A stretch of 64,000 bases of DNA from Balanoglossus misakiensis. Taxonomy: Eukaryota; Hemichordata. Within the stretch, counting starts at the first letter, position 1, and every line of letters begins with the position of its first letter. Position numbers and translations under genes: made by a program. Where the stretch lies: NCBI GenBank assembly GCA_040954595.2, contig CM082595.2, positions 1,302,001-1,366,000 on the forward strand. Reading direction: 5' to 3'. The notes below the pieces were generated by a model. The model was not told the DNA's origin and ran no database searches. It worked only from the letters and a program-made list of their open reading frames with translations. Positions 13,001-26,289 of this stretch are shown piece after piece.

Positions 13001-16000
13001 ATCCATCATTTTCTCTGCATCTGCTGTGACAAGCATTAAACCCTTTGTGTTCTTTCAATGTGAATTTATCAGTTTCTGAGCCAAATCTGACAGACTGAAC
13101 ATAATTTTCTCAACCACACCATGACATTCAATAATAATTTAAGGGCCTAAATTTGATGTTAAGATCAAAACTTACCTATCCATTTTGTTCTTCTTGAAAG
13201 TACATGTAAAGTAATCATATGGTACGTTTGGGACATCGATAGCCATCAAGTTCGGGATGTGAAATTTTGACAAGACTTTCTCAGACCAGTTGCTGCTAGG
13301 GTTTGAATGTGCCTATATCGTGTGAATGAAAATAAAACATGATTGTAAAATAATGATAGAGATCTCGATTTCAACTTCAGAATTACAATTTCAATTCATT
13401 TAGTTTAATCTTTCACATGACATTTCATTTTCTACAGGCATTTTTCACTGCTCAGACAAATGTCGAATTTCCACAACAAATGCACACATTGCGAATCTCT
13501 ATGTTCACTGTATACAGGAAGTGCAGTATTTGAAACTGTCGCTTCTGAAATGTACATCCTAAACGCTCTATTTTGACCACTGTTTGAGGATTTCATGGTA
13601 CATTTTGTACGACGTCGACAAACATCAATCAAATACCGTACTTCCGTTTACCACCCTGATTCGCAATGGGAGCATTGTACAGTATTATATTTGGATTGAG
13701 AAGGCTATATATCACCGATGTTTTCCACTGTTACACATGTACACTATGGTACCAGCAATTTAACGCGGCATAGATATTTTTTAAGCCAGACAAATATAGT
13801 ACATGAGTGACCAATGTCTGAACAGAAAAAATTACAGCTCACTCGTGGATACCATCAAAATGGTGAATTAATATTCAATAATAAGTAAAAATTCAAAACT
13901 GACAGCCTGTCTGAACATGCCAGTATAACGCTTTCATCTACACTGAATGTAAATGGTTAAAATTAAGAGTAAATATTTCCGTACCTGTAATGGTGCTCTA
14001 AAATTGAGTTCTTCAGCATAAAAGCAGCACAAATCCCACGGAGCGTGTAGCTTGACATAAAATATTGTCTTTTTCTCTCCTTCAATAATATCCTCTTCCA
14101 GCTGTATTCCAATTTTCTTGAGATTGTCGAGAAACTTCCTTCTCCATGCTTCCTTCTGTTCATCCGAATCTGGAACTTTCTTCCCCTTTTCTTTCATTTC
14201 TCTTTCCTTCTCTTCTTTCTTTTTCCGCTGCTTTTCCGTGAGATGTTCCTCCTCGTACACAAGAACATAATCTGGAGTAGAAAGACATGATAAGATTCAT
14301 TCACACTTTGAAACTCACTCAAAATTCTATGCCGACTCTTGCCAGTTGCAGACCTGGTGAACTTTAGTTGTGTATTTAGACTTACCAATTCTTCGCACTC
14401 CATCTTCAAAGAATGTTACATGGTCTGGTCTGTCGAGTCTAGACACACTACCACCCTGGATGTCACTGTCATAGTTGGTCGTCTGTATCAAATAAAACAA
14501 ACATGGTTACTTGTTTTGTAAAAATGATATTTCGCATACGGTATTAAAACGGCCATGTTATTCATAACACGCGACTTTTTGACTTTTAGTACAGATTAAC
14601 ATTCTTGTGGGACTGATGTGGGATCTTCATGGGATTCTAGTGCATGTATGAATTGTTACTTTTGGCAAAGACTCCCTTTTAGCTATCTCAGAATATCATG
14701 TACATTGCCAGCAAAGAGTCTAGCCAAATACAACTTCTGTTCACTCATACACACAATACACCATTATCAAAGCTTTCAGGTAATATGCATTACTATAGGA
14801 TTAGGTGTGTTATGTAAACCCTAATGAACCTTTTATTGCCATTGAATGTTACTAACGTCTAATCCTTTGACTGAGTCTCTCTCAACTTTCACTACCGGAT
14901 GTAAATGGTTGGGAAAGTATTTTCAGAAACATAAGGACTATATGGCCACCATTGCAGTGTTTATAGCATATGCCAGGTTTGTTGATTGTGGGAAGGTTAT
15001 AATGGCAACATGACAGACAACAAGTGAGAATATGCAAATTGACCAAATTTAGGTTGTTCATTAATAACGATGACAGCTTTCACCCAAATTTCCTGCAGGT
15101 GGGTGCGGCCATTGACAAAAAAAATATAGTAATGAAATTTAAAAGGGAGTTAAGCCACTATGTAAACTAAACACTTACCACCAATTCATACATTGTGAAT
15201 AGCGACGATAAAATGACACATGATGCACAATGAAATATGAACGATGAAATGAAATATCCTATGAACAATGCTGTAAAGGTCAGTGCTTAATCATAGTACC
15301 AACTGTTATGCAAATTCAGAAACCATAATCATGCAAATAAAGCTAATATCATTCAGACACGCTGCAAATGTCATGCTAATGATCTCACACACTGGAATAT
15401 GTACTTAGTTAAAATATTAAATTATTTTATATTTTTTATTGGGTCATCATACTAAGTAATCTCTACATTTCATGTGATAATTCCCCATCCGAGTCATTCA
15501 TGTACATATTCATTATATTACAATACATATTAATATTGCTCATTTATAAAACAGAAATATAATCCTCAACTACACTTAAAAGTATAGCATTGTGATATCA
15601 AACTCTACTCCTCAATAATTGAAATGATTGCCATGGTAACATACAGGTACGAGTAAATTAAAAATTCAGACAGATGTCTGATAGTGTGGGTTTATTACCA
15701 AGAGCATATTAAATCATTCATATCAGAATTTCCATAAAATGTTTGCTCTGACATGCCTTATTTTACATGTCAAAAGAGCTGTCATCACTTTTTGTTCACA
15801 TTATTGAAACTTCTTCCCCGACTTATTTGTCTACATATACTCTAAGTTGGAAAATGTAAGTGACAATGTCCTGACTATATTTGAAAGATTAAGGTCACAT
15901 TACTGACCATAATTAAATTTATTTAATGGCTGAGTCTTCAAATTAACACTTAATGTTAGATTCATGCCATTTCCAATTTGAAATGTCACACAATGCAGGA

Positions 16001-19000
16001 ATTATTTAGAACGCACAAAGCCAAAGATGACAATAATTAAACACTATAAGTTGGAAACAACTAAATCAGTTGTCCTGGCTGGTACATAAGAACTCCAGTA
16101 GCATGGTTGAATCTTAGTAATAGTCTATCATTCCTGAGACTCCAAGAGAACACTGTTACATGTATATGCATGATTATATAATTACACAATTTTTCCTTTG
16201 CATTAATAAATAGTTGAGATTCACTGTTCCATCAGCCTGGTAACCATGGCAGCATATTGAGGGACAAACCAGCAATTTAGGGATAAAAACTGTTTTTAAT
16301 GTGTGTCTAAGCTGTACATTTCCATGACAATACCAATGCCAGGGTTGCGTTAAAAATCTACATCTGTTACTTCATCAAACATTCTATTGACTCTTTCAAC
16401 AATGCATGGTAAAAATAATATTTTTTGGTTTTCAATAAACAGCTTTACGTATGGGCACTTTATTTTCTGCTGTGAATGGTACAGACCAGATGTTACACAG
16501 AGAATTACACCTACGCCGCGTTTGATAAATCCCTTCATCAATATTGCACTACATTATATGACCTCCAAAACCAGTTTTTGAACCATAGACAGTATTATTT
16601 CAGTATTCACTTATTCACAGGATACTGAATTGCATTGTGGGTAAAACAGTTACACACAAAATGTCCAATTTACTGTTATTTATGAACAAAATACCAAAGC
16701 AAATTACCGGTAACTGACGTTTGATTGTTAAACGTCACTTTAAAGACAGGAAATGAAAGTAGACTTATTCTAAATTAACAATAATAGAGCAGGAAAGTTA
16801 TAAAAAATTATCCAATTACAGTCGGTGTTTGCATGCACTAAATGTAATTTTCATCAGTTCTAGGGAAGGTTACTGCAATAGCTTCATAAGTATCAGAAAT
16901 GACAAATAATGACCTCTGAACACTGCAATCAAATATGTTATAAATGAGGGTTTTTCATAAGCTTTCACCATCATTGTAGACAGATAAACACACATGACTG
17001 TAAAATGAACGATATGGTATTTGCTAAAGTCTTCTTGCAAACATACCTCATGGATCAATAAACACTCCCTACATGCTAATAAGTCATCACTAAGCTCCCA
17101 TATGGCATCACATGAATTCAAACATTCCAAACACCAACTAAATATCCTAATTCAAACACATTTCAGTTTGCACACTGCATACCAGACGGCAATGCCTTTC
17201 TCTATCTTGCTTACTTTTCACTGAATTCATGTTTACTCATAAAATGCTGAGCTTTCAAAGATCAGAATCTTGATACTCAAACACATCCAGTCATCCGAGC
17301 CATTTAGTTTCACAGGTTTGAACGTCATCAGTTTGAAGCAAATAGTGCATGACGATACTAAAAAATGTATAATAATCTCATGAGATGTTTACTGAGAAGG
17401 GAATTCAGTTTGCATATGAATTATTTATATAATGGCCTCTTATATTAAGTATAAACCTAGCGAAATGTTATTATTTGAACCTGTTTTATTGCCATCTGAG
17501 ATATGGAAGGATGTCACGTTAAATATAAAAAAAATGCCAAGTCTGGCTGTCAAAATATGACTGTCGTCAGGATTTGTGACACCTTTGGGACGTATAACCT
17601 TCCACAATAAGATCTTGTCTGTGTTATTTACTTGCGCATATACAAGTGATCTGTCTGTAGGCACACAGGGGATAGTGATCAGAAACTCTGGAGAACACAA
17701 CATGTAAAGCATACATGATGAGTAGAAAGTCAAAGAGCAAACAACATGTGAATGATAAGAGGTTTCCACTTCAAACACGACAAACTATTTCTACAGATTC
17801 ACTGCAATATATGATTTTCCGTCTCGTGTAGTTCAGAAAATGGTCTGTACACTCATCAAACCCATTAACAGAAACATGTATTTCAACTCATCAAATCCAT
17901 CTACATGCATGCATGCATGTACAAATCGATGATAATGTACCATCTACAAACAATCAAGACAGGATATCTGTATACATGTACCAAGTATTACACTAGATGT
18001 GGTGTTTAATTCTGTCCATCCAAACGAAAGTTGATTTTCAGAGTAAAACTGCAAATCAAATGTGACATCAGAGTTTTGTTCTATATCCAACTTTGCACAA
18101 CTATCTAGTTGATATTCAGAGAACAGAATTCCAAATGACAAATCCTGGGTTCCTAATTACAAGCAGACATGTCTGAGAAGAAAGGATTACTAAAATCTAA
18201 TTCTCCGGAGCACGCTGTTGCAGCTGAGCCCTGTAACTTGTAAAGGATACATGTGGATCTTGTCCAAATCACACTTATTTAATGAAAAGTGGCAACAACA
18301 GAGTGTAAGTAAACTAGAGATTTTCATTCACCTCACTTGTCTCTGTTTGCTATTGATGGAGTCAGTTGAATTTAATTTCTCCAAAGCCTAGAGATTCAAG
18401 TGGAGTATCTCTCAGAAACTGTTGATTAGGAAACAAATCCTGTAGTTATGACACTTCAAATATGAGGACGAGGTTCATTGCATTTATGGGGATCAGGCAA
18501 AAGTCAAATGGAAATGAAAGCTCAAAGATGATGTGTAACAGTAAATGCCATATCTTAAAAATAAATTCTTAAATAACTGAATAGTGAGGGTACCTGTATT
18601 TTTTTATTCAGAAAAATCAACAGTATTACATAGGATTGCTTCTCCTTGAAAAATATACATACATAAAACTGTCCTCTTTGACAAATATTTATATGTAGAA
18701 TAAGTACATATTACCTCAACAAAAACACATTTTGACAGCGTTTTTTTGCAAGTTTTTACAATATTTGGACAGACGACTAATATTTTCTGCTACATTAACC
18801 TGATGGTAGAAACATATGATGTTGAGATGATGTCAGCAATCTAAATATTGATAGCATCTGTTCACTTTTGCTTTCATACTTGATTTGAATTTGTTGTCTA
18901 TTTCTTGTTCATTTCGACTTTTGACGAGTCGCTTGTAGTCAACATTTAACCAAGTAACTGTCCAGTACCCACAATGCCCGAAAATTGTTTAAAATATATA

Positions 19001-22000
19001 CTTTTGCATCATTTCAGTTAAGGAAGAATAACAAAGAAGTAGTTCCTGTATTTATAGAAATCTTTGAAATAAAAGATGCACTTAAAGCAGATGTTTCCCA
19101 TCAGGTTTTCAACGCATATATTTGACATATCCTGGATCTGTCAACTAAAAAATATCTGCAAGGATATGAAACTTCGTAACATATCCTCCCCAAACAGGTG
19201 AACACTTAATAAATATTCATAACTTTGCTTTCAATGTTCATTTTTATAATCCCTGCTTATGATGTAATATAATAATGAAATATTTGGCCAAGATTTGGGG
19301 TTAAAATATGCTGACACAATCCTGTCACACAACCTTACATCAGAATAAAAGAAAAGAAAAAATCTTAATTCAACTTTTGTTTTTAGAAACATTGTGAAAA
19401 AATCACACTTTCATTAAAGTCTGGTGCCAACTTATAAGATTAAATTATTAAAGTTCCCAATCGGACTATAAATTATAGTCCGCCTCAGCTGTGACACATA
19501 ACAGCAGCTTCCACATATATGATTTGATATCGCTGAACACAAAGAAATGTCTGGATTTCAAAACTCTTTTAAAATTACAGACTTAACTAGTAACATATGC
19601 TACATATCTCTAATGAACAAAACTTTGAAAGAAGCGACATTCCAGTCAACTTGAATTTTATGTGCAATTAAGATCTTCATTCCTCTGAGATGAAAGTGTT
19701 ACTTAGAAATTAAGCTATATGTATATATACGATAATTAAATATTTAAAATTAACATGTTTACTTCTAGTCAATTGTCAACAATATCAGCGTGTGTTTAAT
19801 TAGTGTTTAATGTTTCAATGAAATACTGAAAAAAAGCTAAGTTTCATGAACAGAGACTTTCAGGAGACTGCAGAGTTAATGTAATGCGGACATATCCATC
19901 TTAAAGATTACCTCATAATCTTGAGAAGCCACAAATGACTGAATCATCCGTGTTGTCCAGCTTTCATGGGATTAAAGTAAGCCAAACCTGGACATGATAT
20001 TTCTGATTTCAGTCAGGCCAAATAACACTCTCTGTTGCTGATTCCCGGGTTTTGATAATGGGTTCATGGAGGGATCCATTTCTCTTTTAGAAGCAATATT
20101 ACACCCATTAGGAACTGAAGCCAACAATATTCTAAATCCAAGTGGGATCAAATGCTTCCTTCAAACATTGTAGTTTGTATTTCTCATCATTAGCATTTGA
20201 CATTCATTCAGGTTTTTTTTATTCAGCAGGATATGTAATTATTTCTGCTAGGCAGGCTACTAAAATAGAAATGATTGATTATGATATGAATGTGGATGTC
20301 AGTTTCACCAAAACTGGACCTGATTGATTTCAAAATGTTTTCATTTAAATTTTCTCTTAAAAAGCAGTTCAGGGCTAAGCTTGATTATTGTTTTATTACG
20401 AAACTGCAAATAGTTTCATAGGAATTCATAGGAATTTCTGATAAATGTAGACAAATTAGCATAAACAGGAATAGTTGGTAAAAATTGAGTACTATGAGAT
20501 AATATGGCATTTGGATGTTTTATTCATTTCCCAAAAGATACAAAATGTTACCACAACTAAACAATAGATAAGCCATTGATCTTCTTTTCACTGTATCTAT
20601 TTAACACACCGGTTGATGGATAATCCTAAAATATAACTTCATATAAAAATAATTTCTATTATCCCATTATCAGAATATTTTGCTGTGATGTGTTGTTACT
20701 ACCAAAACATCAATAATTCAGTTCTTTTCAATGAAATCGGGGATTTTGATAAATTAAATTTTTAAAATTTGATGAATAAGCATACACTGGCATGTGTTAT
20801 ACATTTTCTGTGTCACAGCGAATTTGCATTTAGTGATAAATTTAGTACATTCGAACATAGGTCAGATGGCGTTTAAGTGACAGATCACTTTGTGTGTGGG
20901 ATGTGTTCTATATCTCTTTAGGCAGCACTAAATGAAAATATGTTCCTTGCTTTTCCACAACTACATACTTTAACCCTTTCACCACCATGGTTTGGTCCAA
21001 ATACATTGTTTTCTATGGAATACAATAACATATATTAAACTGACTGAGAGCTCAGACAATTAATTTTTTGGCCACGTTGGCCCGCTGGTTATTACCGCAC
21101 AACTGAAAAAATAGCATTATGATTGATTTTAACAGGTACCATGATAATTTCTCGATATTTTGCACACAAACTAATGTGTCCTGAGACATCTGGTTTATCT
21201 ACTTTCCCACTGTGGTCGGATATTTTTGTACCATTTTATAACTCTTTAACACATTTAACACTTTATGGATTCCTATTCCAGCATTCCTGTTAAGGGTAAT
21301 ATTTGCATACTAAGGCCAGAGTCACATTTATATACTCAAGGGTATTAGAAGTAATAGAATCTAGAATAGTTGAATCAATATATAGAATAACTATTAGACA
21401 TTTTGCTCTCAATTGATTTTGATGTGAAAGAAATGTCTGTGTTAAATTTTCTAGCAATGCTCCAGTCTAAAAATTATAATTTTTGCTGGTACTTACTGAC
21501 CAAGAATAGAACATACAAAGAACTGCCATGTGTGCTGTGAATTTCAACATGCGGACAGATGTATATTTCTTTTATTAATAACATGAACCATTTAACCATC
21601 TGTGTTAAGAGTTTGACATGTGGAATGCTTGTGGTTTTTCAGACATAAAAATTCAAGTAAATTTCTATCATTTACACTGTCTGTGTGTGTGTATGTATGT
21701 ATGTCTGACTGTCTGTATGTATGTATGTATAGATGTGCCCATTTGTCTATACATTGTGTGTATATAACCAAGCAGCTACAGTAATCCTAAAGTATTTCCC
21801 TCTTTTACCTTCCAGCTCTGAATCATTGTAACATACCAGAGTTACCCCCATATCTAGGGATTTCAGGCCCGAGAGGGTTAATCATAATTATCAGTGATAA
21901 TACACACATTTCACTGTTCAAATAAAATATTTGTGATCATAAGTAATATAGAAATATTGATGTCATTGCATATACTACCACAGCGAATTATCACCGCCTC

Positions 22001-23035
22001 AGCGGAACATATTTAACCTGTTCACCCCTGTTTTCCTGTATAAAAGTCCACCCTTGAGTAAATTACCTTAAAGTAAAATTCAAAATGACAATGTTTGGAG
22101 ACGCATCTGCAATATTAATGATGAAATCAGAAACTACCCAAATGGTTTAGGTTTGCAGATTACATTTAACATGATACCGAAATGATCCAACAAATTTCTT
22201 TTCTGGCATTCAGAATAGATAGAAATTACCTCAGCGTACCTCTCTCCATTAACACAAGATCATTAATTTTTTATAAGTAGGAAGAAACGCACATAAGATA
22301 ACTAAAAACCTCAATAAAATTGCCCTGTTAAGAGTCATGTGGATATTTTACTTGAAACCTAGTCTTCCATCAGTGAATTTTTTTTTCTTCCCATTAATGA
22401 CAAATATTAGACAGGGATGGTTTTGCCCTTTATTGTCATTCGCTAGAATTTGTGAATGTGTGTTCTGACAAAAGTCAATAACTGATAATAGGAGGTATCT
22501 TTTGTAAATATTCAGGGCTTTTGTTACACTGTTGTTTAACACAGGAAATACTTCGGAAATGGACATAAAAACGACAGTATTGTACCTTGTTCATTTCAAA
22601 GGAATATAGTCTTACTGCTGTTCGCGGAAATAAAGTTTAGAAACTGCTGCTCCGTTTGAATTAAGGCCGACATATTAAAATTCCACTGCATAGCTACTAT
22701 ATACTCACATAAAACAGTCTAACAGGTGAATTTCAGACAACTCGATTGTTTTTTGCATTAAAAAACAAGCGCGATCCGATTACTCTTGTTAATAAATAAT
22801 GCAGTAGTTCAAGTTTGTACTAGTTCAAAAACACTCGACATCTGCAATTAAGAATTACTTCATTTATGAGGACGTGTACCTGTAGTTAAATCGGAATATA
22901 CTCTCAAAATTTCGAAGTATATCAACGTACCGTCAGCATCAACTGATCCTTGTTGATAAACGACGCAGTATCATCAGTGGATCCATACGTATCCATGGGA
23001 ACCCCAAAGCCGTTCGTCTCGCCGCCTTGAGCCAT
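7097..23035 (-). CDS. ANO7: Anoctamin (TMEM16 family), ANO7-like, complete
   Basis: Ten-helix membrane protein; the family contains Ca2+-activated chloride channels and lipid scramblases. Twenty coding exons give an unbroken 890-aa frame: 22931-23035, 14386-14482, 13985-14271, 13176-13312, 11501-11669, 11181-11346, 10687-10777, 10450-10555, 10262-10322, 10060-10142, 9754-9891, 9438-9633, 9208-9319, 8912-9064, 8688-8824, 8315-8520, 7999-8132, 7742-7832, 7425-7559, 7097-7165. The N-terminal dimerisation domain carries [17 protein letters not shown]. The body shows [34 protein letters not shown] and [18 protein letters not shown]; the last two favour ANO7 over ANO5/6. All acidic Ca2+-site residues are kept: E610 (CLVEL), E675 and E678 (EYLEM), E707 and D711 (EIRLD). 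It ends [11 protein letters not shown]...VPKS. Intron 1 is 8.4 kb. Which activity it has cannot be told from sequence. Confidence 0.95.
12048..12102. mobile_element. Partial MITE, AACCCTTTCACC family (right half)
   Basis: The segment reads TTTTCTATGGTAAAGTTGGAC and then ends in TGAAAGGGTTA, matching the right half of the complete copy at 45129-45219. It directly abuts the fragment of a second MITE family beginning near 12102. Confidence 0.6.
12102..12190. mobile_element. Degraded relative of the 4406-4591 MITE
   Basis: Shares with the 4.4-kb element the ordered words TAGCCACAGT, TTACCAT, GATCTA, CCAAT and CAGATTTTCA. Its left end (GGTAGCTGATCACA) resembles GGTATACGGTCACC. The right part is missing or unrecognisable. 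Confidence 0.5.
19462..19482. repeat. Short inverted repeat
   Basis: CGGACTATA and TATAGTCCG form a perfect 9-bp stem around a 3-base loop. It lies inside ANO7 intron 1. No function is apparent. Confidence 0.5.
20971..21022. mobile_element. Partial MITE, AACCCTTTCACC family (left half)
   Basis: Begins TAACCCTTTCACCACCATGG, continues TTTGGTCCAAATACATTG, and fades after TTTTCTATGG. It matches the left half of the 45129-45219 copy. Confidence 0.65.
21680..21731. repeat. GT/GTAT microsatellite
   Basis: Imperfect tandem run of GTGT, GTAT and GTCT units within ANO7 intron 1. Confidence 0.9.
22014..22060. mobile_element. Partial MITE, AACCCTTTCACC family
   Basis: TTAACCTGTTCACCCCTGTT followed by a TTCC-TGTA-AAAGTCCACCC-like stretch. 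This matches the left part of the variant copy at 60319-60409. Confidence 0.5.
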
Positions 23036-24307
23036 ATTTCCGATCGCAATAACAGAAAGTTACCCTTTTCAATTTTCCTGAAGACACTTCCTTCGTAACA
23101 ATTCTTCAAACTGTCCGATTTCGTTAGAACGAGATAGCAGCTTCAGAAAAGGGTCATCTCTCGATCTGTTCACACTTTCACTAGTACTTTCGCTGATCGT
23201 CCTATACCCGCATAAGTTCGATCTCGTCGATCGGTACAGTACCAACCTCAAATTGTCAACTATCAATTCTGTGGCGCCTCGGATATGTTAGGACATATCT
23301 GTGGCGAGAAATTGACTCGGTTTTCTGCGATCGATGTATTGACCGCCACCTTATTCTTGTCACAGGACAGCGCTTATCCCAAATGTTTATGACACTCCCC
23401 TTTTCAGACCCTCTAAGTTCGCCAACAAAAACTCATAGGCCACAAGTGTTTAAAATTCTATATTTAGATTAGTAATTACGCTGGTTGGAATTGTCATATT
23501 TTATGTTGAAGTGAACAGGAATAACTACATTTACATGTATTTAATTACCTCCGATGGAAGAGTGTTTTTTTTCCTTTTCAGTTTAATACTTTCAATGGGC
23601 CCCCTATCTTTTCAGTGGACAATAACCACCTGTATTGAATATAAACTTTTGAGTTTGCACACTGAAGTCACCCTTTGATATAAGTTCAATTCTATAGTGT
23701 ATGAGTACAACTGTACTTTGTATGGTATTTATAAAAGTGATAGCTACTATGAGCATCCAGAACTATTATTTTCCCTATAAAAGTCTCTGTGTGAGCCAAC
23801 AATGATGCCAGAACTATAAGTGCAACTTCTTTTCACAACTGCCACTTTGATCCTCAGACTAGTACAATGAAGACTGAAGGAGGTCATTTACCGAAGACCT
23901 AACCTTAATGCTCAGTCAACCTTAAAACTTTCAAAGAGAGACTTTAGTTTGATATATACACATCGCAGACATACATGACATTACATGACAAAATAAAAAC
24001 AAAACAAAACATTTTCTCATGAATTCTATTTTTATTCAAATTTTATCACAATGGAATAGGAAAATTAACAGTGGATTTCTTAAAACAATAAACTACATCA
24101 CATAACTACCTGCAACATACATAAAGTCAAAGGTCAACCATATCACTTCTACATATTAGTCTTAGCAATACATTTCAATGATATATATAGCTTACTGCAG
24201 GAGTTTCGGATGTTAAATGGAAGACATCATCTAATTCGTTGATGAGCAGTTATGAGACAGTCATTCACCAGATGTAACCAATCAGGCCTCCCATTACAGG
24301 AAGAGCC

Positions 24308-24343
24308 TTATGCAACCTCTATCTTTACACCACTTGATAACAT
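24308..24343 (-). other. Possible alternative terminal exon
   Basis: On the minus strand a T-rich tract and cag acceptor (ttttttgttcacag) precede a short frame reading MLSSGVKIEVA and a stop. An AATAAA lies about 270 bases further on (24031-24036). NIP7 exon 4 ends in phase 0 and could splice to it as an alternative end. The phase match and signals are the only support. Confidence 0.2.
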
Positions 24344-24857
24344 CTGTGAACAAAAAAAAGAAATTTATAAAATATGATGAATATCACTTTTAATCAAACC
24401 ATCCTTTAAAAAGTTAAATACTTTAAGCTCTGGACACAAAGTTGTAGTTTAGACATTGAACCATTCTCTCATTAGAGTAACAGTAACTTAATTAAAATCA
24501 TTAATTTCATTAGCAATATTCAATGGCAATAATTCAATATAATCAGCAGTACGTGATCTAGTTATTGAAGTTAATTAGTTCATTAATCATTGTACATTAA
24601 ACTGACATTACCATCTAACAATCAGAAAACTGTCATGTTCTTAAGAAAATACACCCTCGTTTTGAAAAGGCTGTCTCAAACATAATATAATCTAGGGACG
24701 TAAATGAGGAAATTGGTAATTAAGCAAGAAATGAAACCTCAACAAACAAACAACTTGGCAATTGAAAGTTAGGGCGCCACCTACAGGTGAATGTTGTAAG
24801 TCCCCAGATGTTTGTAGGAAAGGGAATTTAATATACAGATACAATTCAATACAAACC

Positions 24858-24863
24858 TTTTAT
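24858..24863 (-). terminator. Poly(A) signal of NIP7
   Basis: AATAAA on the minus strand only 11 bases after the NIP7 stop codon, implying a very short 3' UTR. Confidence 0.55.
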
Positions 24864-24874
24864 TGTAAATGTTA

Positions 24875-26289
24875 TCATGTTAATGTATCTTCACTTCTGA
24901 TGTATTGTCCAATATCTGCTTGATGAAAAACTACAATATTCATAGGATCTGTCCGTCTGCAATCTTGCGTTGATTTGGCTGCTACTCCAAATCCCTGTCG
25001 CGATCAACAAAGAAATGCAAAATCTCAGTATATTGGTGATGTCAGTTCTCATACCTTTTCAAAAATAATGCAGTAGGGGTATTTTAGCTTTTTGTACATG
25101 GAATACACAATAATACATAAATATTGACGTGTATTATACACTTACCAGTGGAGTATCATTCATAGAATACACAACAACTCCTTGATACTGTGGTGTGTTT
25201 TCTGTTATTCTGCCAAGCCCTGATTTGGAGACATGGTTGCCATAGAGAAATGACTGTTCTGTACCAGGTTTTACCCACACTTTGTACTGAAACAGAAGAG
25301 ATTGAAAATATGGAAATGTAACACGAAAAATACATCTCTTTTTGGTTTTCAGGTACCTACTTAGAGTGACACCATTTGATGAAGTTTCCTGGCAATTTTA
25401 CCTGTTTGATGGACACTGCATATGCCTATGTTTGGTCAAAAACTGAGGTATGTCTATTATGCCTATATATGGTCAAAAGGGGTGTGTCTAAGTGAGTGAT
25501 TGACTTACCTTTGAATATGGTGCCAGGAAATCTAAAGCTGTGATGTGAAGACGAAATTTCTGTGTTTTTGTAAATTTTCCAAAACATGTTCCAAAGCTGA
25601 TAAGATGATTTCTTCCAATATTTGCTGCTCTCTTCATCAACGCTTCACTGAAGTGGAAAAAAGACAGCCATGAAATTCACACTCAAATATGAGACACCAC
25701 TTGTGTTGGTTACCCCTTTCACCACCATGGTTTGGTCCAAATACATTGTCTTCTATGGTTAAATTAAGTTGTTGAAATAGAATAAGTGAATACAAACCTA
25801 ACATAGTATACTCTGTCTCTATGAAATCGAAAACAGTACTGTCCATCTGGTCTGTCAATCAATAGTTTAATATTTTCTCCAATGCTGAAAGAGAAAAGAT
25901 GGTAAACAATTGTAGTTAGCCATGGCTCTTCATGTTTACAAGCAACATGTTTTCGGTCTATTGCCTGACCCGGAAGTAAAACACACAAGCTTCAGTATTG
26001 ATATATATCGTTGATATCTGTCGATACCTGGTAATGTTTTTCAGTCTGCCATAATATGACCATACAAAGGGCTTTCAGATATTAAAGACATTACGATTGA
26101 CGATGAAATGACCCAGCATGGAACAGTCAAACACTAAATACTAGACTGCTACACTCATTTCATTCATCCATTACATTCATAACTCGTGTACTTGCGCTTT
26201 TATGTTCATTTCAGCGTCAATGTTCATACTTACTATTTTGACAATTTTTCGAACAAAGCCTTTGTTTCTTCATCAGTTAACGGCCGCAT
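24875..26289 (-). CDS. NIP7: 60S ribosome subunit biogenesis protein NIP7
   Basis: Nucleolar factor needed for 60S subunit assembly and pre-rRNA processing; it carries a C-terminal PUA RNA-binding domain. Five exons (26234-26289, 25798-25884, 25509-25647, 25146-25286, 24875-24994) join in frame to 180 aa, exactly the usual length. The start [16 protein letters not shown] is the family start. Other diagnostic stretches are [33 protein letters not shown] and, in the PUA region, [17 protein letters not shown] and [12 protein letters not shown]. It ends SEDTLT. Intron 2 contains a partial MITE. The gene faces the unrecognised gene at 27203 head to head, about 0.9 kb apart. Confidence 0.97.
25711..25761. 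mobile_element. Partial MITE, AACCCTTTCACC family
   Basis: Nearly identical to 20971-21022 over about 45 bases (CCCTTTCACCACCATGGTTT onward), then diverges. It lies in NIP7 intron 2. Confidence 0.65.

Larger units (their letters stand above)
14483..22930 (-). other. Intron 1 of the ANO7-like gene (8.4 kb)
   Basis: Bounded by a donor after 22931 and an acceptor before 14482, both phase 0. It is AT-rich and holds no exon I can support. Contents noticed: partial MITEs at 20971-21022 and 22014-22060, a tandem GTAT-type microsatellite at 21680-21731, a CATGCATG run near 17900, and a short inverted repeat at 19462-19482. A 112-codon minus-strand frame at 17440-17778 resembles nothing I recognise. 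Confidence 0.7.
23036..24874. other. Spacer between ANO7-like gene and NIP7
   Basis: Upstream flank and promoter of the anoctamin (start at 23035) and 3' flank of NIP7. NIP7 probably polyadenylates just past its stop, using AATAAA at 24858-24863. A possible extra terminal exon on the minus strand is listed separately (24308-24343). Nothing else coding was recognised. Confidence 0.5.

Noticed and set aside
16350-16541. 63-codon frame in ANO7 intron 1 that looked like an old element remnant
   Set aside because: Too short and unmatched to any family I know, with no terminal repeats found around it.
17440-17778. 112-codon minus-strand frame inside ANO7 intron 1
   Set aside because: No recognisable domain, no convincing splice signals at either side, and ANO7 reads continuously without it. 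It may be a decayed repeat remnant.
17896-17912. CATGCATG repeat suggesting a structured element
   Set aside because: A simple short tandem run with no flanking structure.
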